Source: Rhododendron vialii (taxonomy: Eukaryota > Streptophyta > Magnoliopsida > Ericales > Ericaceae). Taken from it: a DNA stretch of 64,000 nucleotides. The stretch spans positions 29,923,001 through 29,987,000 of the forward strand of contig NC_080563.1 in assembly GCF_030253575.1 (NCBI RefSeq), written 5' to 3'. The first letter of the stretch is position 1; each line of letters opens with the position of its first letter. A model generated the notes under the pieces. The model was not told the DNA's origin. It did no database searches and worked only from the letters and a program-made list of their open reading frames with translations. Positions 12,704 to 23,394 of the stretch are shown here, piece by piece. The position numbers were made by a program, and so were the translations under genes.

Positions 12704-12838
12704 TTTTCTTCTTTCGCAGTAGCAGACAAGGGGAGGACGATGACGAAACTGTTGAGATCAGATCAAGAGAGTTTTTAGGGTTTTGAATCAACCAGAAGAC
12801 ATACTCCGGTTGGGTTCTGGTGGGTTTTTACAATTCAT

Positions 12839-13391
12839 TGGGTTAAATAAGTCAATCGGCTTATTTTTTGTCTTAATTTAAATATTTTTTGTATTTGTTA
12901 TTTTTTTGTCAATTTTTAGAGATTATTGCATTGTTATGACGAGAGAAATTTAAAAAGTAAAAAATTATGATCGAAATTAAATTTTTTTTGAATAAAGACG
13001 AAAATAAGTCAATAAGTCAATTTTTTTGTCTTTATTAAAAAAAATTGATTTCGATCATAATTTTTTACTCCCTTCGTCCCAAATTGTTTGTCCGGTCCGC
13101 AAAACGATAACTTAAAAATAATGCAATTTTTTTAAGTAAAAATTCAAACTTTTTTCATAAATTAAAAATACTCATTGATATCTAGTAAGTTGTTGAAATT
13201 TTTTTTATTTTTTCTTGCAAAAATTATATTATTTTTTACACTCCGTTTTGCGGACCGGACAATCATTTTGGGACGGAGGGAGTATTTTTTAAATTTTTCT
13301 CGTCATGACGATGCAATAATTCCCGAAAAATTAATAAATACGAAAAAAATTTGAATAAAGACAAAAAAATAAGTCATTGACTTATTTAGCC
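12839..13391. mobile_element. Foldback/MITE-like element with nested hairpin
   Basis: Outer arms of about 110 bp (12839-12957 and 13285-13391) are imperfect inverted complements. The left starts GGGTTAAATAAGTCAA and the right ends TTGACTTATTTAGCC. Between them lies an inner inverted repeat (12957-13012 against 13014-13067) and then a Stowaway-type element that splits the right side. AT-rich and non-coding. It lies about 140 bp upstream of the start codon of the 48-residue gene. Confidence 0.7.
13068..13282. mobile_element. Stowaway-type MITE
   Basis: A 215-bp element with long terminal inverted repeats. The left starts CTCCCTTCGTCCCAAATTGT and the right ends GGGACGGAGGGAG; the match extends through the GGTCCGCAAAACG region. 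It is flanked by TA target duplications at 13066-13067 and 13283-13284. These are the hallmarks of Tc1/mariner-derived Stowaway MITEs. It is nested in the foldback element at 12839-13391. Confidence 0.92.
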
Positions 13392-14187
13392 AAGGAGAAA
13401 GAGTAGTCACGAAATCTCTCACCAACTTCAAGAGCAGAAATAATTATAGATTAGTAGTGGATTACTGGTTTGTAAGTACAATTTTTACTGTGTTCGTATA
13501 AATTTTTTATGCAAAAATAATTACAGATCAGTAGTGAGCAGAAATAAAAGTTACTCACTTTATTTGGTTTAACTCTTATAAAGTTATTTTTTATGTAATG
13601 AGCGGTAATAAGTGAAGAGATATATAGAGAGAGAAATTTATTGAAAACTGTGCAGAAGGTAAAAAGTTAATTTCAAAAATAGGAACCAAGCAGAGTGAAT
13701 ATATTTGTTTAATTTTTCTAAAAATATAAAAAAATTGTCTAAGATCCATTATAGCAGTTGTAAAACTCATTTAGTCCACTTATTAAGTTTCTAACCCCTA
13801 GTCCACTATTAGTATTTAGTAAGGCCTATAGGTCTACTTCCGTGAAATAGTATATGGTAGAAATACCTTCCTTTTTGAAACCCTTTATTTCTCGTTATCC
13901 CATTATCCCTTCTCCCATTCAAAACAATGTCATTTACGTCTGAGAAAATTAAATTTATTGTGTTTAGCTTCAAGAGGGGAAAAAAAAATGTTTAATTTGT
14001 CTTTTCCTTATAACTGCATGGGAGTTTTCTTGAGAGACTTAAATATTCATCCACAATTTCTTACCAACTTATGTTTCCATCCAGGTCAATTTGAACAATT
14101 AAGTTTCCATACTCTCTCTTTTTCAATCCCGATAGTGCCCTTATATAATACGTTGAGGATCATACATACATACATATACATATATAT
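13392..14187. other. AT-rich intergenic stretch
   Basis: No supported gene. The ORF at 13958-14275 runs into the transposon end and a TA repeat and is not convincing. The stretch ends in an ACAT/TA microsatellite at about 14162-14197, the target of the Mutator-like insertion. Confidence 0.5.
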
Positions 14188-14197
14188 GTATATATAT

Positions 14198-14428
14198 AGT
14201 TCTTTTCATATCCGGTCGTCCGGATTTTATTTGGTCCGGATTTGGGGGCCCCCCACTGCTGTGGGAATAAAATAGAAAGAAAAAAGACCCCACTACTGTG
14301 GCGAAATAAAATAGAAAGAAAAAAGACCCCAGCCTCCCTCCAGCCCCATTCGTTCCACAACCAGAGAGAGAAACAGAAAAAGGGAGGGCGACTGTGTACG
14401 AGCGGCCCGATCGTAGACGACGAACGTA

Positions 14429-14489
<61 letters not shown>

Positions 14490-14515
14490 GGTTCTCACTG
14501 ATTTTCGAACTCATT
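14198..14515 (+). repeat. MULE left terminal inverted repeat
   Basis: Matches the reverse complement of 20955-21253. It contains an internal duplication of an AATAAAATAGAAAGAAAAAA segment, and a (CT)n tract at about 14431-14487. The same organisation occurs at the other end. Such terminal repeats normally carry the promoters of both element genes. Confidence 0.9.
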
Positions 14516-15049
14516 TGTGTGATTTTTTGTGTGGTTTCAATCGATCTCAGGATGGCCGACGACGAACAATCAGAGCTATGATTAGCCCTAAGGTCTCTCT
14601 CTCTCGCTCGTTTTCTATGATTTTCGAATCCCTAAAAGAAGATCTTCGATTTTCGAAACCCTAAATGAAGAACAGGGCCTGATTTCTGTGATTTGTTTGT
14701 GTGGTGATTTCTTTGGACATCGGGAAGGCTAATTTCTACTAATTGATTGATTTTCGAAACCCTAACAGTATTTTGGGGTTGTATGTATGATATCCGATTT
14801 GGGGCATTTATGGTTTGGATTTGTGTCGAGCCGTTGGATTTTCTTATGATAAGTTGCTATTTGGACTGGTTTTTGTGTGTAACTTATGCTGATTTTGGCC
14901 AGATAATTTTGAAGTGGTGTTTATTTGGTGTTATCAGTGTATGATTTTGAACTGTGATTTGTATATCAGTTGTTTTCAGGTTCAGTCGGCTTGATTTTGT
15001 TATGGTTCGGATCGGATTTTGTATGAGTTTGCCCCAATTTGTTGGCTAT

Positions 15050-15890
15050 GATGAAAATTTTCTGAGCCGTTGGGAGAATTTGCTCCTATTTTCATATTTG
15101 TTTGCTCCTATTTGTTGGCTATGACGATAAATTAACATGCAATGTGTACGTAGGCCTGGAAACATTAGATGGTCAATTGGCAACTAATAGTGCCTTAAAA
15201 ATGTGGTGTCTTGAACATTTTATTAATCTGAGCCACCTTATTTGGCTATGATGAAAATTTTCTGAGCCAAAATCGCCTATCTAAATTTGTTATATGAGCT
15301 ACTTGTAACTGTGTTGGACATTGTCGCCCATTCGTACACAGTCGTCCTCCCTTTTTATCTTTCTCTCTCTGGTTGTGGAACGAATGGGGCTGGAGGGGGG
15401 CTGGAGGGGTCTTTTTTCTTTCTATTTAATTTCCCACAGCAGTAGGGGGCCTCAAATCCGGACCAAACCAAAATTCGGACAACTAGATCTGAAAAGAACT
15501 GTATATATAATGTGTACTAAGGCTTGGAAACATTAGATAGTCAATTGGCAAGTAATGGTGCCACCTTAGTGCCTTAAAAATGTGGTGTCGTGAACATTTC
15601 ATTTATCTGAGCCACTTTAATTGGCTATGATGAAAATTTTCTGAGCCGTTGAGAGAGTTTGTCCCTATTTCTAGATTGGTTTGCCCTATTTGTTGGCTAT
15701 GACGATATATTAACATGCAATGTGTACTAAGGCTTGGAAACATTAGATGGTCAATTGGCAACTAATGTTGCCGCCTTAGTGCTTTAAAAATGTGGTGTCT
15801 TGAACATTTCGTTTATTTGACTCACTTTATTTGGCTATGATGAAAATTTTTTGAGCCAAAACTCTCTAAATTTGTAATGAGTTACTTCTA
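15050..15890 (+). repeat. Internal direct repeats of the MULE, interrupted by a copy of its right end
   Basis: Three partial copies of a ~230-bp unit share CTTGGAAACATTAGAT, CTTAAAAATGTGGTGTC or its variant, and TTGGCTATGATGAAAATTTT. They start near 15120, 15515 and 15725. A 175-bp stretch at about 15326-15500 is a third copy of the element's terminal repeat in right-end orientation. It ends in GAAAAGAACT and is followed by GTATATATA (15501-15509). Confidence 0.8.
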
Positions 15891-15996
15891 GTTTATAGTT
15901 GTGTTGGACATTTGTATGAGTGTGTGTAGACATTGTGTGAGTATGAGTGTGTGTATACATTGTGTGAGTGTGTGCAGTAATTGTGTTAAAATAGTC

Positions 15997-16362
15997 ATGT
16001 CCAGTTCAAGCAACAGGAGTACCATTCAATCTCGTCACCCTACATTTGAAAATAAGACATGTTGGTGTGGATTGAGAGCTATTGTGCACATTTCAGAGTC
16101 AGAAAAGAATCCTGGAAGGCTCTACCACAGGTGTCCAAAGGATTCAAAGGATAAAAGTAAATGCAAGATGTGGGAGTGGTGCTATCCAATTGAGTGTCAC
16201 CAACCCAACCCACATGTTGCAGCAGATGTGAAACTAGTCAAGAATGATGCACGCCTTGACGCCATTGAAGTCACCGTGGCTAATTTAAAGCACATGCTGT
16301 TTGTATTTCAATTCTTAAGTGGGTTAGCCTTCGTAGTGGCTATCATTGCACTTCTTAAGTGA
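15997..16362 (+). CDS. GRF-type zinc finger protein with C-terminal membrane anchor (MULE accessory ORF)
   Basis: Intact 121-residue ORF starting MSSSSNRSTIQ. I used the ATG at 15997 because sequence upstream in frame is a TG-rich repeat. Residues 22-61 fit a GRF zinc finger: C22-W-C24-G, then NPGRLYHRCP with C46, then C56-K-M-W-E-W. GRF fingers bind single-stranded nucleic acid in other proteins. Residues 75-100 look helical/coiled (VKNDARLDAIEVTVANLK), and the last ~20 residues are hydrophobic (FVFQFLSGLAFVVAIIALL), a tail anchor. It lies inside the Mutator-like element, converging on the transposase. The role in transposition is inference; it could also be a captured host gene. No frameshift or stop is seen, unlike the transposase. 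Confidence 0.75.
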   Translation: MSSSSNRSTIQSRHPTFENKTCWCGLRAIVHISESEKNPGRLYHRCPKDSKDKSKCKMWEWCYPIECHQPNPHVAADVKLVKNDARLDAIEVTVANLKHMLFVFQFLSGLAFVVAIIALLK

Positions 16363-16667
16363 ATGTAATTTCTATTTGTTGGTAATTGTTGTAACCGGTA
16401 GGATGTCATGGCAGATATTGAGTTGTATGTTTTCATATTGTTTGAAACTTTAGTTGTCAATTTGTATTGGACTGAACTAAGTTGGTATCTGTTAGCTAAC
16501 TGTACAAGTGCTTGTGTCTAGTGTCCATTTTTTACCATGTTATTCTATGGCAATAGAAACCACTGCAGCCACAGTATTACATCTCGCGGGCCTTCCAAAT
16601 GTACATTTTGATGAATCTGAAAATGGAATTAGAACCTGAACATGAAATTAGAATTGCAACTCACTTA

Positions 16668-17195
16668 GGCTATGTTTGGTAACGCTGCCACTTTTCTATT
16701 TCCGATTTACTATTCGCTGAAATCAATTTTTATTTTTTCTCAAAAAAAAGTAAAAACATAAAACACGTTTGTGTCAACTTATTTTCCAAAAAAAAAAAAA
16801 AGAAGCAAGCAGAGCCTTGTTCCATTTTTTTCATGCCAAAAACAGGGACATGTGCATAGATAATGTGGTGGAGGAGGTCACATGTGGCCTGTGGGTTTGG
16901 AGATTCTCTCTCTCTCTCCATCATAGAAGTTTGGGTCTTCATCTGCTTCTTGATTTTGCTTGAAAATTTTCATTACTTCGTTCTTTGTTTTGATTGAACT
17001 TTTTGGCAACTGAATTTTGCTTTTAGAAAAGTGGAAGCTCAGTTTTGCTACTTCTCCAATTTTTAGAAATTTTGAAAGTCATTCTATCTTTTCGCAAATG
17101 AAAATAGACATACAAACATACTTTCACGTCCAGTTTTTAAAAATTTTAAAAAAGAAAATAGAAAACAGATAGTGAAAGTGATACCAAACATAGCT
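16668..17195. mobile_element. Tourist-type (PIF/Harbinger) MITE
   Basis: A 528-bp non-coding element. The left end GGCTATGTTTGGTAACG and right end GATACCAAACATAGCT are inverted. It is flanked by TTA (16665-16667 and 17196-17198), the typical 3-bp target duplication of PIF/Harbinger elements. Inner parts of the arms (CACTTTTCTATTT against AAAATAGAAAA) also pair. It is nested between the GRF ORF and the transposase remnant of the MULE. Confidence 0.82.
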
Positions 17196-17672
17196 TTATT
17201 GAGTAGGCACTTCTTGCAGGCTGATATTGCACGTTGGCAATTAGGAATTTCTAAAAATGTTTTACAAATTCCTAACTTCTTCTATAAGCTAGTAAAATCA
17301 CACTTTAGACTAAAAAAATAACTTCTTCTATAAGCTAGAATCTCGGAATCTGTTCAAAAAAAATTCTATACACACAAACACAAATAAAGTTTCCATCTGT
17401 CTTTCATCTGTTTTGAGATGTTTCCGAAACCAAATTTAAAAACCAATAATAAGCTAACCTTCCACCACTAATGACAAATCACATTTTAAAGCAAATTGGT
17501 AAAACACTTTTACATGTCTACAGCCTCTTTCGTCACAACAAAATAACTACATTCAAAATGGCAGGAAAACATAAGACCTTGGTAATCAATTCCCACGAAC
17601 CAAATGTACTTCGCAGACAAGCATGAGAATCTACAAAAATCAACAAAATTATAGTGTCCTGCATTACTCTTA

Positions 17673-20334
17673 TCAAACATTCTCTCTCATTACTCGTAAT
17701 CGGACAACAGTGTCATCTGTTCCTTCAATCACTAATCCATCCTGCAACCCAAAAAAAATACTAACATGAATGGACGAAACAAAAGACAAGAACAAGTAAA
17801 CAATTAAACGTAGATGTATCACAAACACTTACACTCATCGTCAACGTCATCCTTGTCATCATCCTCGTCATCACTCAACCTAACATCTTGTGAAGATCTA
17901 ATAAAATAAGACAACAATTACGATGTATTCCATGTATAAACAATGAAATTCATAGTACAAATTAACATCCACTTATATGTTCACAAGTTTTGGACAATTT
18001 CTTTTGTCATGCGATTGTCCCGTTAACCCATAACCATTACATTTCCTCATCTTGTTGACGGCCTTCTCTTTTCTTCCTTTCAAACGCTTACCACAACCCT
18101 TTGCCCTGACTTGAAGTGGTTCTTTCAAACTATGTTGGCTTCCGAGAGAAGGCGGCACTTGGATACGATTCGTTGAACCATCTTGGCGAGAACTCCTCAT
18201 CAATGCAATCTTCATTTGACTAGATTCCAAAGCTTCTCGCACAACTTCACTTTTTTCTTCATCTAATATAGCATCATCGATAACTGTACAAACAAGTTGG
18301 AAGAGACCTTGTCGCCTCACAAGAAGTGAACTGTTACATATTTCTTTCACACCACTACCTAAGTCATCCATCACCTTGCCCGCTTTTGCTGTTTTCGTCC
18401 ACCTATGCAAGATATATTCACTAGGGAGTTCCCTAATTTGCATTCTAAAAAGGTACGCCAACAGGTGCCGACATGGAATTCCATCAAATTCAAACAACTT
18501 ACAACTACAACTCACAAGGTTGGATGACTTATCCACCGAAATCTCACGGGTTCTCGCACCTTCTGTTTCTTCTCTCTAAACATTCCACAAACACCAATGT
18601 TCATTCTCGCGTATGAACGTAACCACATACGCATTAATTTGAAAGATCTCCTCTTGAAACCTCTCAAATATGCTCCATGTATATATTTCACGCATTTTCT
18701 TTTCCATTGCCCACGAGGTTTTCAAGAGAGGCTTCTCATTTACATCTTTATGGTCCAAATTCAATTCATTATGTCGGACTTTGGCAAGTGCCCTATTGAA
18801 TCGCGTCACAAAATCCATCATTGAATTTTCTTTGGACACATACCTCTTGAAAAACGAATGAGAAATTTTAGCCTGTTGACTACTAGTCATGTGGGCAGAA
18901 AACATGTGATTCGTATATGCGGGAACCCATCTATCACAAATTTCATACATGTCCTGCAACCATTTATTACTAGACAACTTAGAGTTTCCTACAATAGTTG
19001 CCCATCTTCATCGAACTCTCCAGGTGTTTCAGAATTTCATATACAATTCTTCAACTCATCATAATGTTCCTTATATGACAGTGCACCCAATTTTTCAGAA
19101 AATTTGCTCATAATGTGCCAAATACAATATTGATGAAACGTATTTGGAAGAGCAGAAGCAATTGCTCTTATCGTTGCCGGATCTTGATCAGTTATGATCA
19201 TTTTGGGTGGTCCACCTGGCATCGCTTTTAACCATTCATTGAAGAGCCACACAAACAAATCAGTTTTTTCATCACTCAAGAACGCACACCCAAGAAGTGT
19301 TGTCTGCCTGTGGTGGTTGACCCCCAATATAGGTGCAAATATCAAGGAATATTTGTTTGTGTAGTACGTAGTATCAAACACTACCACGTCCCCAAAATAT
19401 TGATATGACTTTCTAGATGTCGCATCCGCCCAAAAACAATGAGTCATTCTATCCTTATCATCTCTCTCAAATGTGAACCTAAAGTCCGGATTCTTTTGTT
19501 CCATCTCGAAATGCTCATACAAAATGTTCGCATCATGACCATGTACTACATTCTTCCTATCTCTTTTATCATTGTAAAGATCTCGTGCTAAAAATCCAAT
19601 ATTTTCAATACCCCCCGCTTGCAACTCAAAAATACTCATTTGTTGGCAAGTTGACACATTAGCAACAGATAATTGTTGCGTTAAAGCTTTTTGTGCGGCT
19701 GATACTCGGCGATGAGATTTTAACAAATGCACCTTTCTTGGCGTTGTAAGCTCATGGTTATGACCCTCGACAAATTTTGATACAACAAACACTTCACCTT
19801 TTCTTACGACAGCAAGTTTTGCACCACATTTCTCTCTAGTTAAACCCCGACGGCGTATAGTAGCCTTAGAATTTTTTCTCTCCCCTTCTTTAAAACAAAC
19901 GTACTCCTTCCTCATTACTTTACCATTCTCACCCAACCTACTAGAATTGATTCGGACACTAAATCCAGCTTGTCTAGCATATTCGTTGTAAAATTCTCAA
20001 ACATCGTCTAATTTGAGAAATTGTTGGTCAATTTTCAGTATCACTTCATTTTTAACTTGAGGGGTATAAAATTCTTTACAAGAATTCATAGATGATTGAC
20101 ACGGTTGGGATGGTGACAGTGATACTGCTATGTCATTCAAAGATTGCATTCTAAAAATCAAAATACAAAACAATTACTAACATGCAAACAAACAATTACA
20201 ACAAATACCAGTCTATGTGTCTCCCTTTATGCTATAATATGCAACAAATTTTTGAGAGAGGGAAAGAGATACCTCGATGGTGGTGCTCTAAACAAGGGGG
20301 TTGGATCAATATTGGTTTGATCTTGTTCTTCCAT
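17673..20334 (-). pseudogene. FAR1/MULE-type transposase, broken
   Basis: Remnant of the element's transposase. Exon 1 (20334 to 20273, starting MEEQDQTNID) is joined across a GT-AG intron to a long exon from 20150. Domains in order: a FAR1 DNA-binding region (TREKCGAKLAVVRKG, VEGHNHELTTP); a MULE transposase core with FGDVVVFDTTYYTNKY, MIITDQDPATIRAIA and QYCIWHIMSKF; a SWIM zinc finger (CSCKLFEFDGIPCRHLLAYL); and a degenerate zinc knuckle (RNCP) near the end. Breaks: TGA at 19997-19999; stop codons and a frame change around 18975-19037; TAG at 18576-18578. An acidic stretch (17897-17833) and a short open segment (17741-17673) downstream may be 3' exons. The catalytic Asp positions can still be seen, but no full-length product is possible. 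Confidence 0.88.
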
Positions 20335-20954
20335 TTTATCAATTTTTGAGCTACTTATGGGTAACCTACCAATGGCAACCAATTGCAGACATTATCTCAA
20401 AGATTACCAAAAAAAAAAAAAATTCAGCATAAGTGGCACACAAAAACCATTCCAAATAATCGTTTTGTTTTCAACTAGTACAAATAGTAACCAGTTTAAT
20501 TGCCCTAGCACAAATTATCATCTTTGATTTATAAGAAACAGTTCCAACTTCCAACATCAGTGAGGACATCTCCAGAAACTTTTTTTTTTCCCATATCGCC
20601 AAAACAGAATCATTCGCTCATATATCCGAAAAAATGCAAAAAATTCACTGACAACAACAACGAGAGAGATAGAACGAGAGAGAGACCTTAGGGCTGATCT
20701 CGGCTTTGGATTTTCGTATATCTTCGCTCGTATATCGTCACCTCTGTGTACAAATCACAGAAATTAGCCCTAAAATCAGAAGTAGAGTTTCGACAATCAT
20801 AGAAAACAAGAGAGAGAGAAAGAGAACGAGAGGCAGAGAGGGAGACACCTTAGCTTGGGTCGTCCTTCTTCGTCTTCACTTGGGTGACTCGTATATCGTC
20901 ACCTCTGTGTACAAATCACAGAAATTAGCCCCTACAATCACAGTTAGGGTTTCA

Positions 20955-21251
20955 AAAATCAGTGAGAACCGGGAGAGAGAGAACCGAGAGAGTGAGAGAG
21001 AACGAGAGAGAAAGAGAGACCTTACGTTCGTCGTCTACGATCGAGCCGTTCGTACACAGTCGCCCTCCCTCTTTCTGTTTCTCTCTCTGGTTGTGGAACG
21101 AATGGGGCTAAAGGGAGGTTGGGGTCTTTTTTCTTTCTATTTTATTTCCCCACAGCAGTGGGGTCTTTTTTCTTTCTATTTTATTCCCACAGCAGTGGGG
21201 GGCCCCCAAATCTGGACCAAATAAAATCCGGTCGTCTGGATATGAAAAGAA

Positions 21252-21253
<2 letters not shown>
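20955..21253 (-). repeat. MULE right terminal inverted repeat
   Basis: Reverse complement of the left terminal repeat, with the same duplicated TCTTTTTTCTTTCTATTTTA segment and GA tract. Just inside it (20690-20960), two diverged subterminal direct repeats share TCGTATATCGTCACCTCTGT. It should contain the transposase promoter. Confidence 0.9.
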
Positions 21254-21254
<1 letters not shown>

Positions 21255-21347
<93 letters not shown>

Positions 21348-21700
21348 CCCTTCTTATAAGGATCACCTCATTTTAATAAAATGCGGACCTCCCTTTTCCG
21401 ATCGAATTTTGATGATCCGAGCCGCTCAATGTGTTCAGAACGTGATTTTAAGGGTACCCACGAGAAATCAGCAAAAAAAAAAGACCGGGAAGGGCTTCAT
21501 CCAAGCAGTTTTTGTTTGTTTTTATCGAACGATTCAAATAAAAACTGCTCAAATCAAGCCCTTCCCAGTCATTTTTTTTGCCGATTTCTCCCGTATACCC
21601 TTAAAATCACGTTCTGAACACATTGAGAGGCTCGGATCATCGAAATTCAATCGGAAAAGGCGAGAAATTGGGAGGTCCGCATTTAAGGTCCTTACTTGAA

Positions 21701-21760
<60 letters not shown>
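21255..21760. repeat. Large symmetrical foldback: (TA)n-(GA)n-arm-loop-arm-(CT)n-(TA)n
   Basis: A TA run and a GA run (21255-21345) lead into an arm at about 21378-21500. After a short loop the inverted arm follows at about 21548-21684, then CT and TA runs (to 21760). The arms share AATGCGGACCTCCC, CGTTCTGAACACATTG (inverted) and GGGAAGGGCTT. The whole structure is one imperfect palindrome, including the microsatellites. Non-coding. It probably represents a foldback or MITE-type transposon whose ends are microsatellites, lying directly against the MULE right end. Confidence 0.75.
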
Positions 21761-23385
21761 AAGATTTTTGGGATGAAATCACAAAGGCCAGGGTCCTATC
21801 TGTTCCTATCTGTTATTATGGGATCTTAATCATAATAAACATTTTCCAATTAGTAATGATCCACTGTTAAAAAAAAAAACACTTTCCAATTGCAAAAAGA
21901 ACACAGACCTCCACCGTCCTCCACAAAAACGCAGACCTCAAGACCGTCCTCTCGTCGATCGCAAAAACACAAACCTCACTCCACCAACCGTTTGTCCTCC
22001 GGTCTTGTCGTCGCCGTCTCCGTCCTCGTCTTCCATCGCCCAACCCGGCTCTCCTCACTGTACATCGTCGTCATCGTACTCCATCGCTTCGCCATCCTCC
22101 ATCACCGTCGCAGTCCCTCATCCAACCTCTATCGCCAAGACCTATTTCAAAACCTCCATCCGTCCTCTGCTACTTCTTCGGTCAATCGGGCGCGCGAGGA
22201 GGAGAAGTAAACTCTTCGCCGTAGAGCGCTCGCTCAAGGTTACTCAATACTGGATGAAACTGACAACGGGGCCAACCGGTGTGAGTCAACGACGTTGTTG
22301 TTTTATGGGTGACAGTGTGAGGATAATCATTCAATTTGTTATATTTTTTACCACACGAAGAATTGTCACGTTAAACTATGTTTAAATAAAAACGATGACG
22401 AGAAAAATCTGGGATACACCATGATTTGCATACATATGGCTTATATTTGTTTTAAAACCATGTTTTTTTTTAAAACGATGACAAGGCAAATCTGGGATAC
22501 ACTATGTTTTTTTTATACCAATCTGAGCCATGATTTGTATACACCATAATTGGTATTATTCCTTTTGTCATGTTTTTTTAACGGACAATTTAACATGATA
22601 ATTTACCATGAAACCAATCTGAGCCATGATTTACATACACCATGTCACCATGATTGGTATTATTACTCTTGTCATGTTTTTTTAACGGACAATTTAACAT
22701 GATAACTTACCATGAAACTTATTCCTCTTGTCATGTTTTTCATGATAAATGATGTAAATAATTTACCATGAAATTGTAAATATAGTGGGAATAAAAATCA
22801 AATCTGCTTAGACGTAGTACACCATGGATACGTTAATTATTTTCATGATTCAAACAAGCATTTCATGGTGACGGTGCAAATGATTTAGCATGAAAATGAA
22901 ATAACAGAAAAATCAGTTTCATGGTAAATGATATAAATAATTTACCATGAAACTAAAACCATCATAACTACAAAGATTATTATACATGCAAATTGGGCAT
23001 TCAAACAACATATTAATAGACAATGGCCATTGCGGAAAAAGGATGGAGAAGGATTAAGACGAATGTAAAAATTTCAAAATGCAAAAAGACGATTTATCAA
23101 GAAGGAATGTAGAAATCATTGGGATTTGGTGATCTACACAATCGAAAATTTGAAATCATCCTATTGTTTCTCACTTAATTGGAGGATTGTGATATGAAAC
23201 CGAATCCCCTTAATTTACGAGTTAAGAAGGTTTATTAAGGACTGTTGTATTCATCTAAATCCCTTTAATTTAGGAATCAAACAAGCAAATGGGTAATAAG
23301 GGTATTTCACGCACTAAGATGATGGAAATATAAGCATGAAAAAAGGGCGAGATTAATTCTTACATGGTATGAATAAAGATGATGG
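21761..23385. other. Intergenic region with CATG-rich degenerate repeats
   Basis: 21890-22210 is C-rich and open in more than one frame, but has no recognisable domain or splice structure. From 22370 to 22960 the sequence is built from short reiterations of TTTACCATGAAA and CATGATTTG-type motifs. Two longer direct copies (about 22531-22616 and 22617-22720) share CTTGTCATGTTTTTTTAACG. No gene supported. Confidence 0.55.
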
Positions 23386-23394
23386 ATATTTAAA

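Larger units (their letters stand above)
14198..21253. mobile_element. Mutator-like transposable element (MULE), 7.06 kb, two genes
   Basis: A complete element by its ends. The left terminus (AGTTCTTTTCATATCC...) and the inverted right terminus (...GGATATGAAAAGAACT) agree with only scattered mismatches for about 235 bp, up to a CT/GA microsatellite, then resume weakly (CGGTTCTCACTGATTTT). The terminal inverted repeats are therefore about 300 bp. GTATATATAT flanks both ends (14188-14197, 21254-21263), consistent with the 9-10 bp target duplication of Mutator elements, though the site is a TA repeat. Inside are a + strand GRF-zinc-finger ORF near the left end and a - strand FAR1-type transposase pseudogene near the right end. 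They are convergent, as in maize MuDR. A Tourist-type MITE and internal tandem repeats are nested within. Confidence 0.9.

Noticed and set aside
13958..14275. 105-codon ORF
   Set aside because: It runs from AT-rich intergenic DNA through an ACAT/TA microsatellite into the MULE end, so it cannot be an old host gene.
14160..14664. Overlapping ORFs with long Ser-Leu or Arg-Glu repeats
   Set aside because: They translate the (CT)n/(GA)n tract in the MULE terminal repeat. No domain, and present on both strands.
21890..22385. Two overlapping + strand ORFs rich in Ser/Pro/His/Arg
   Set aside because: C-rich low-complexity sequence without splice signals, family motifs or a consistent frame.
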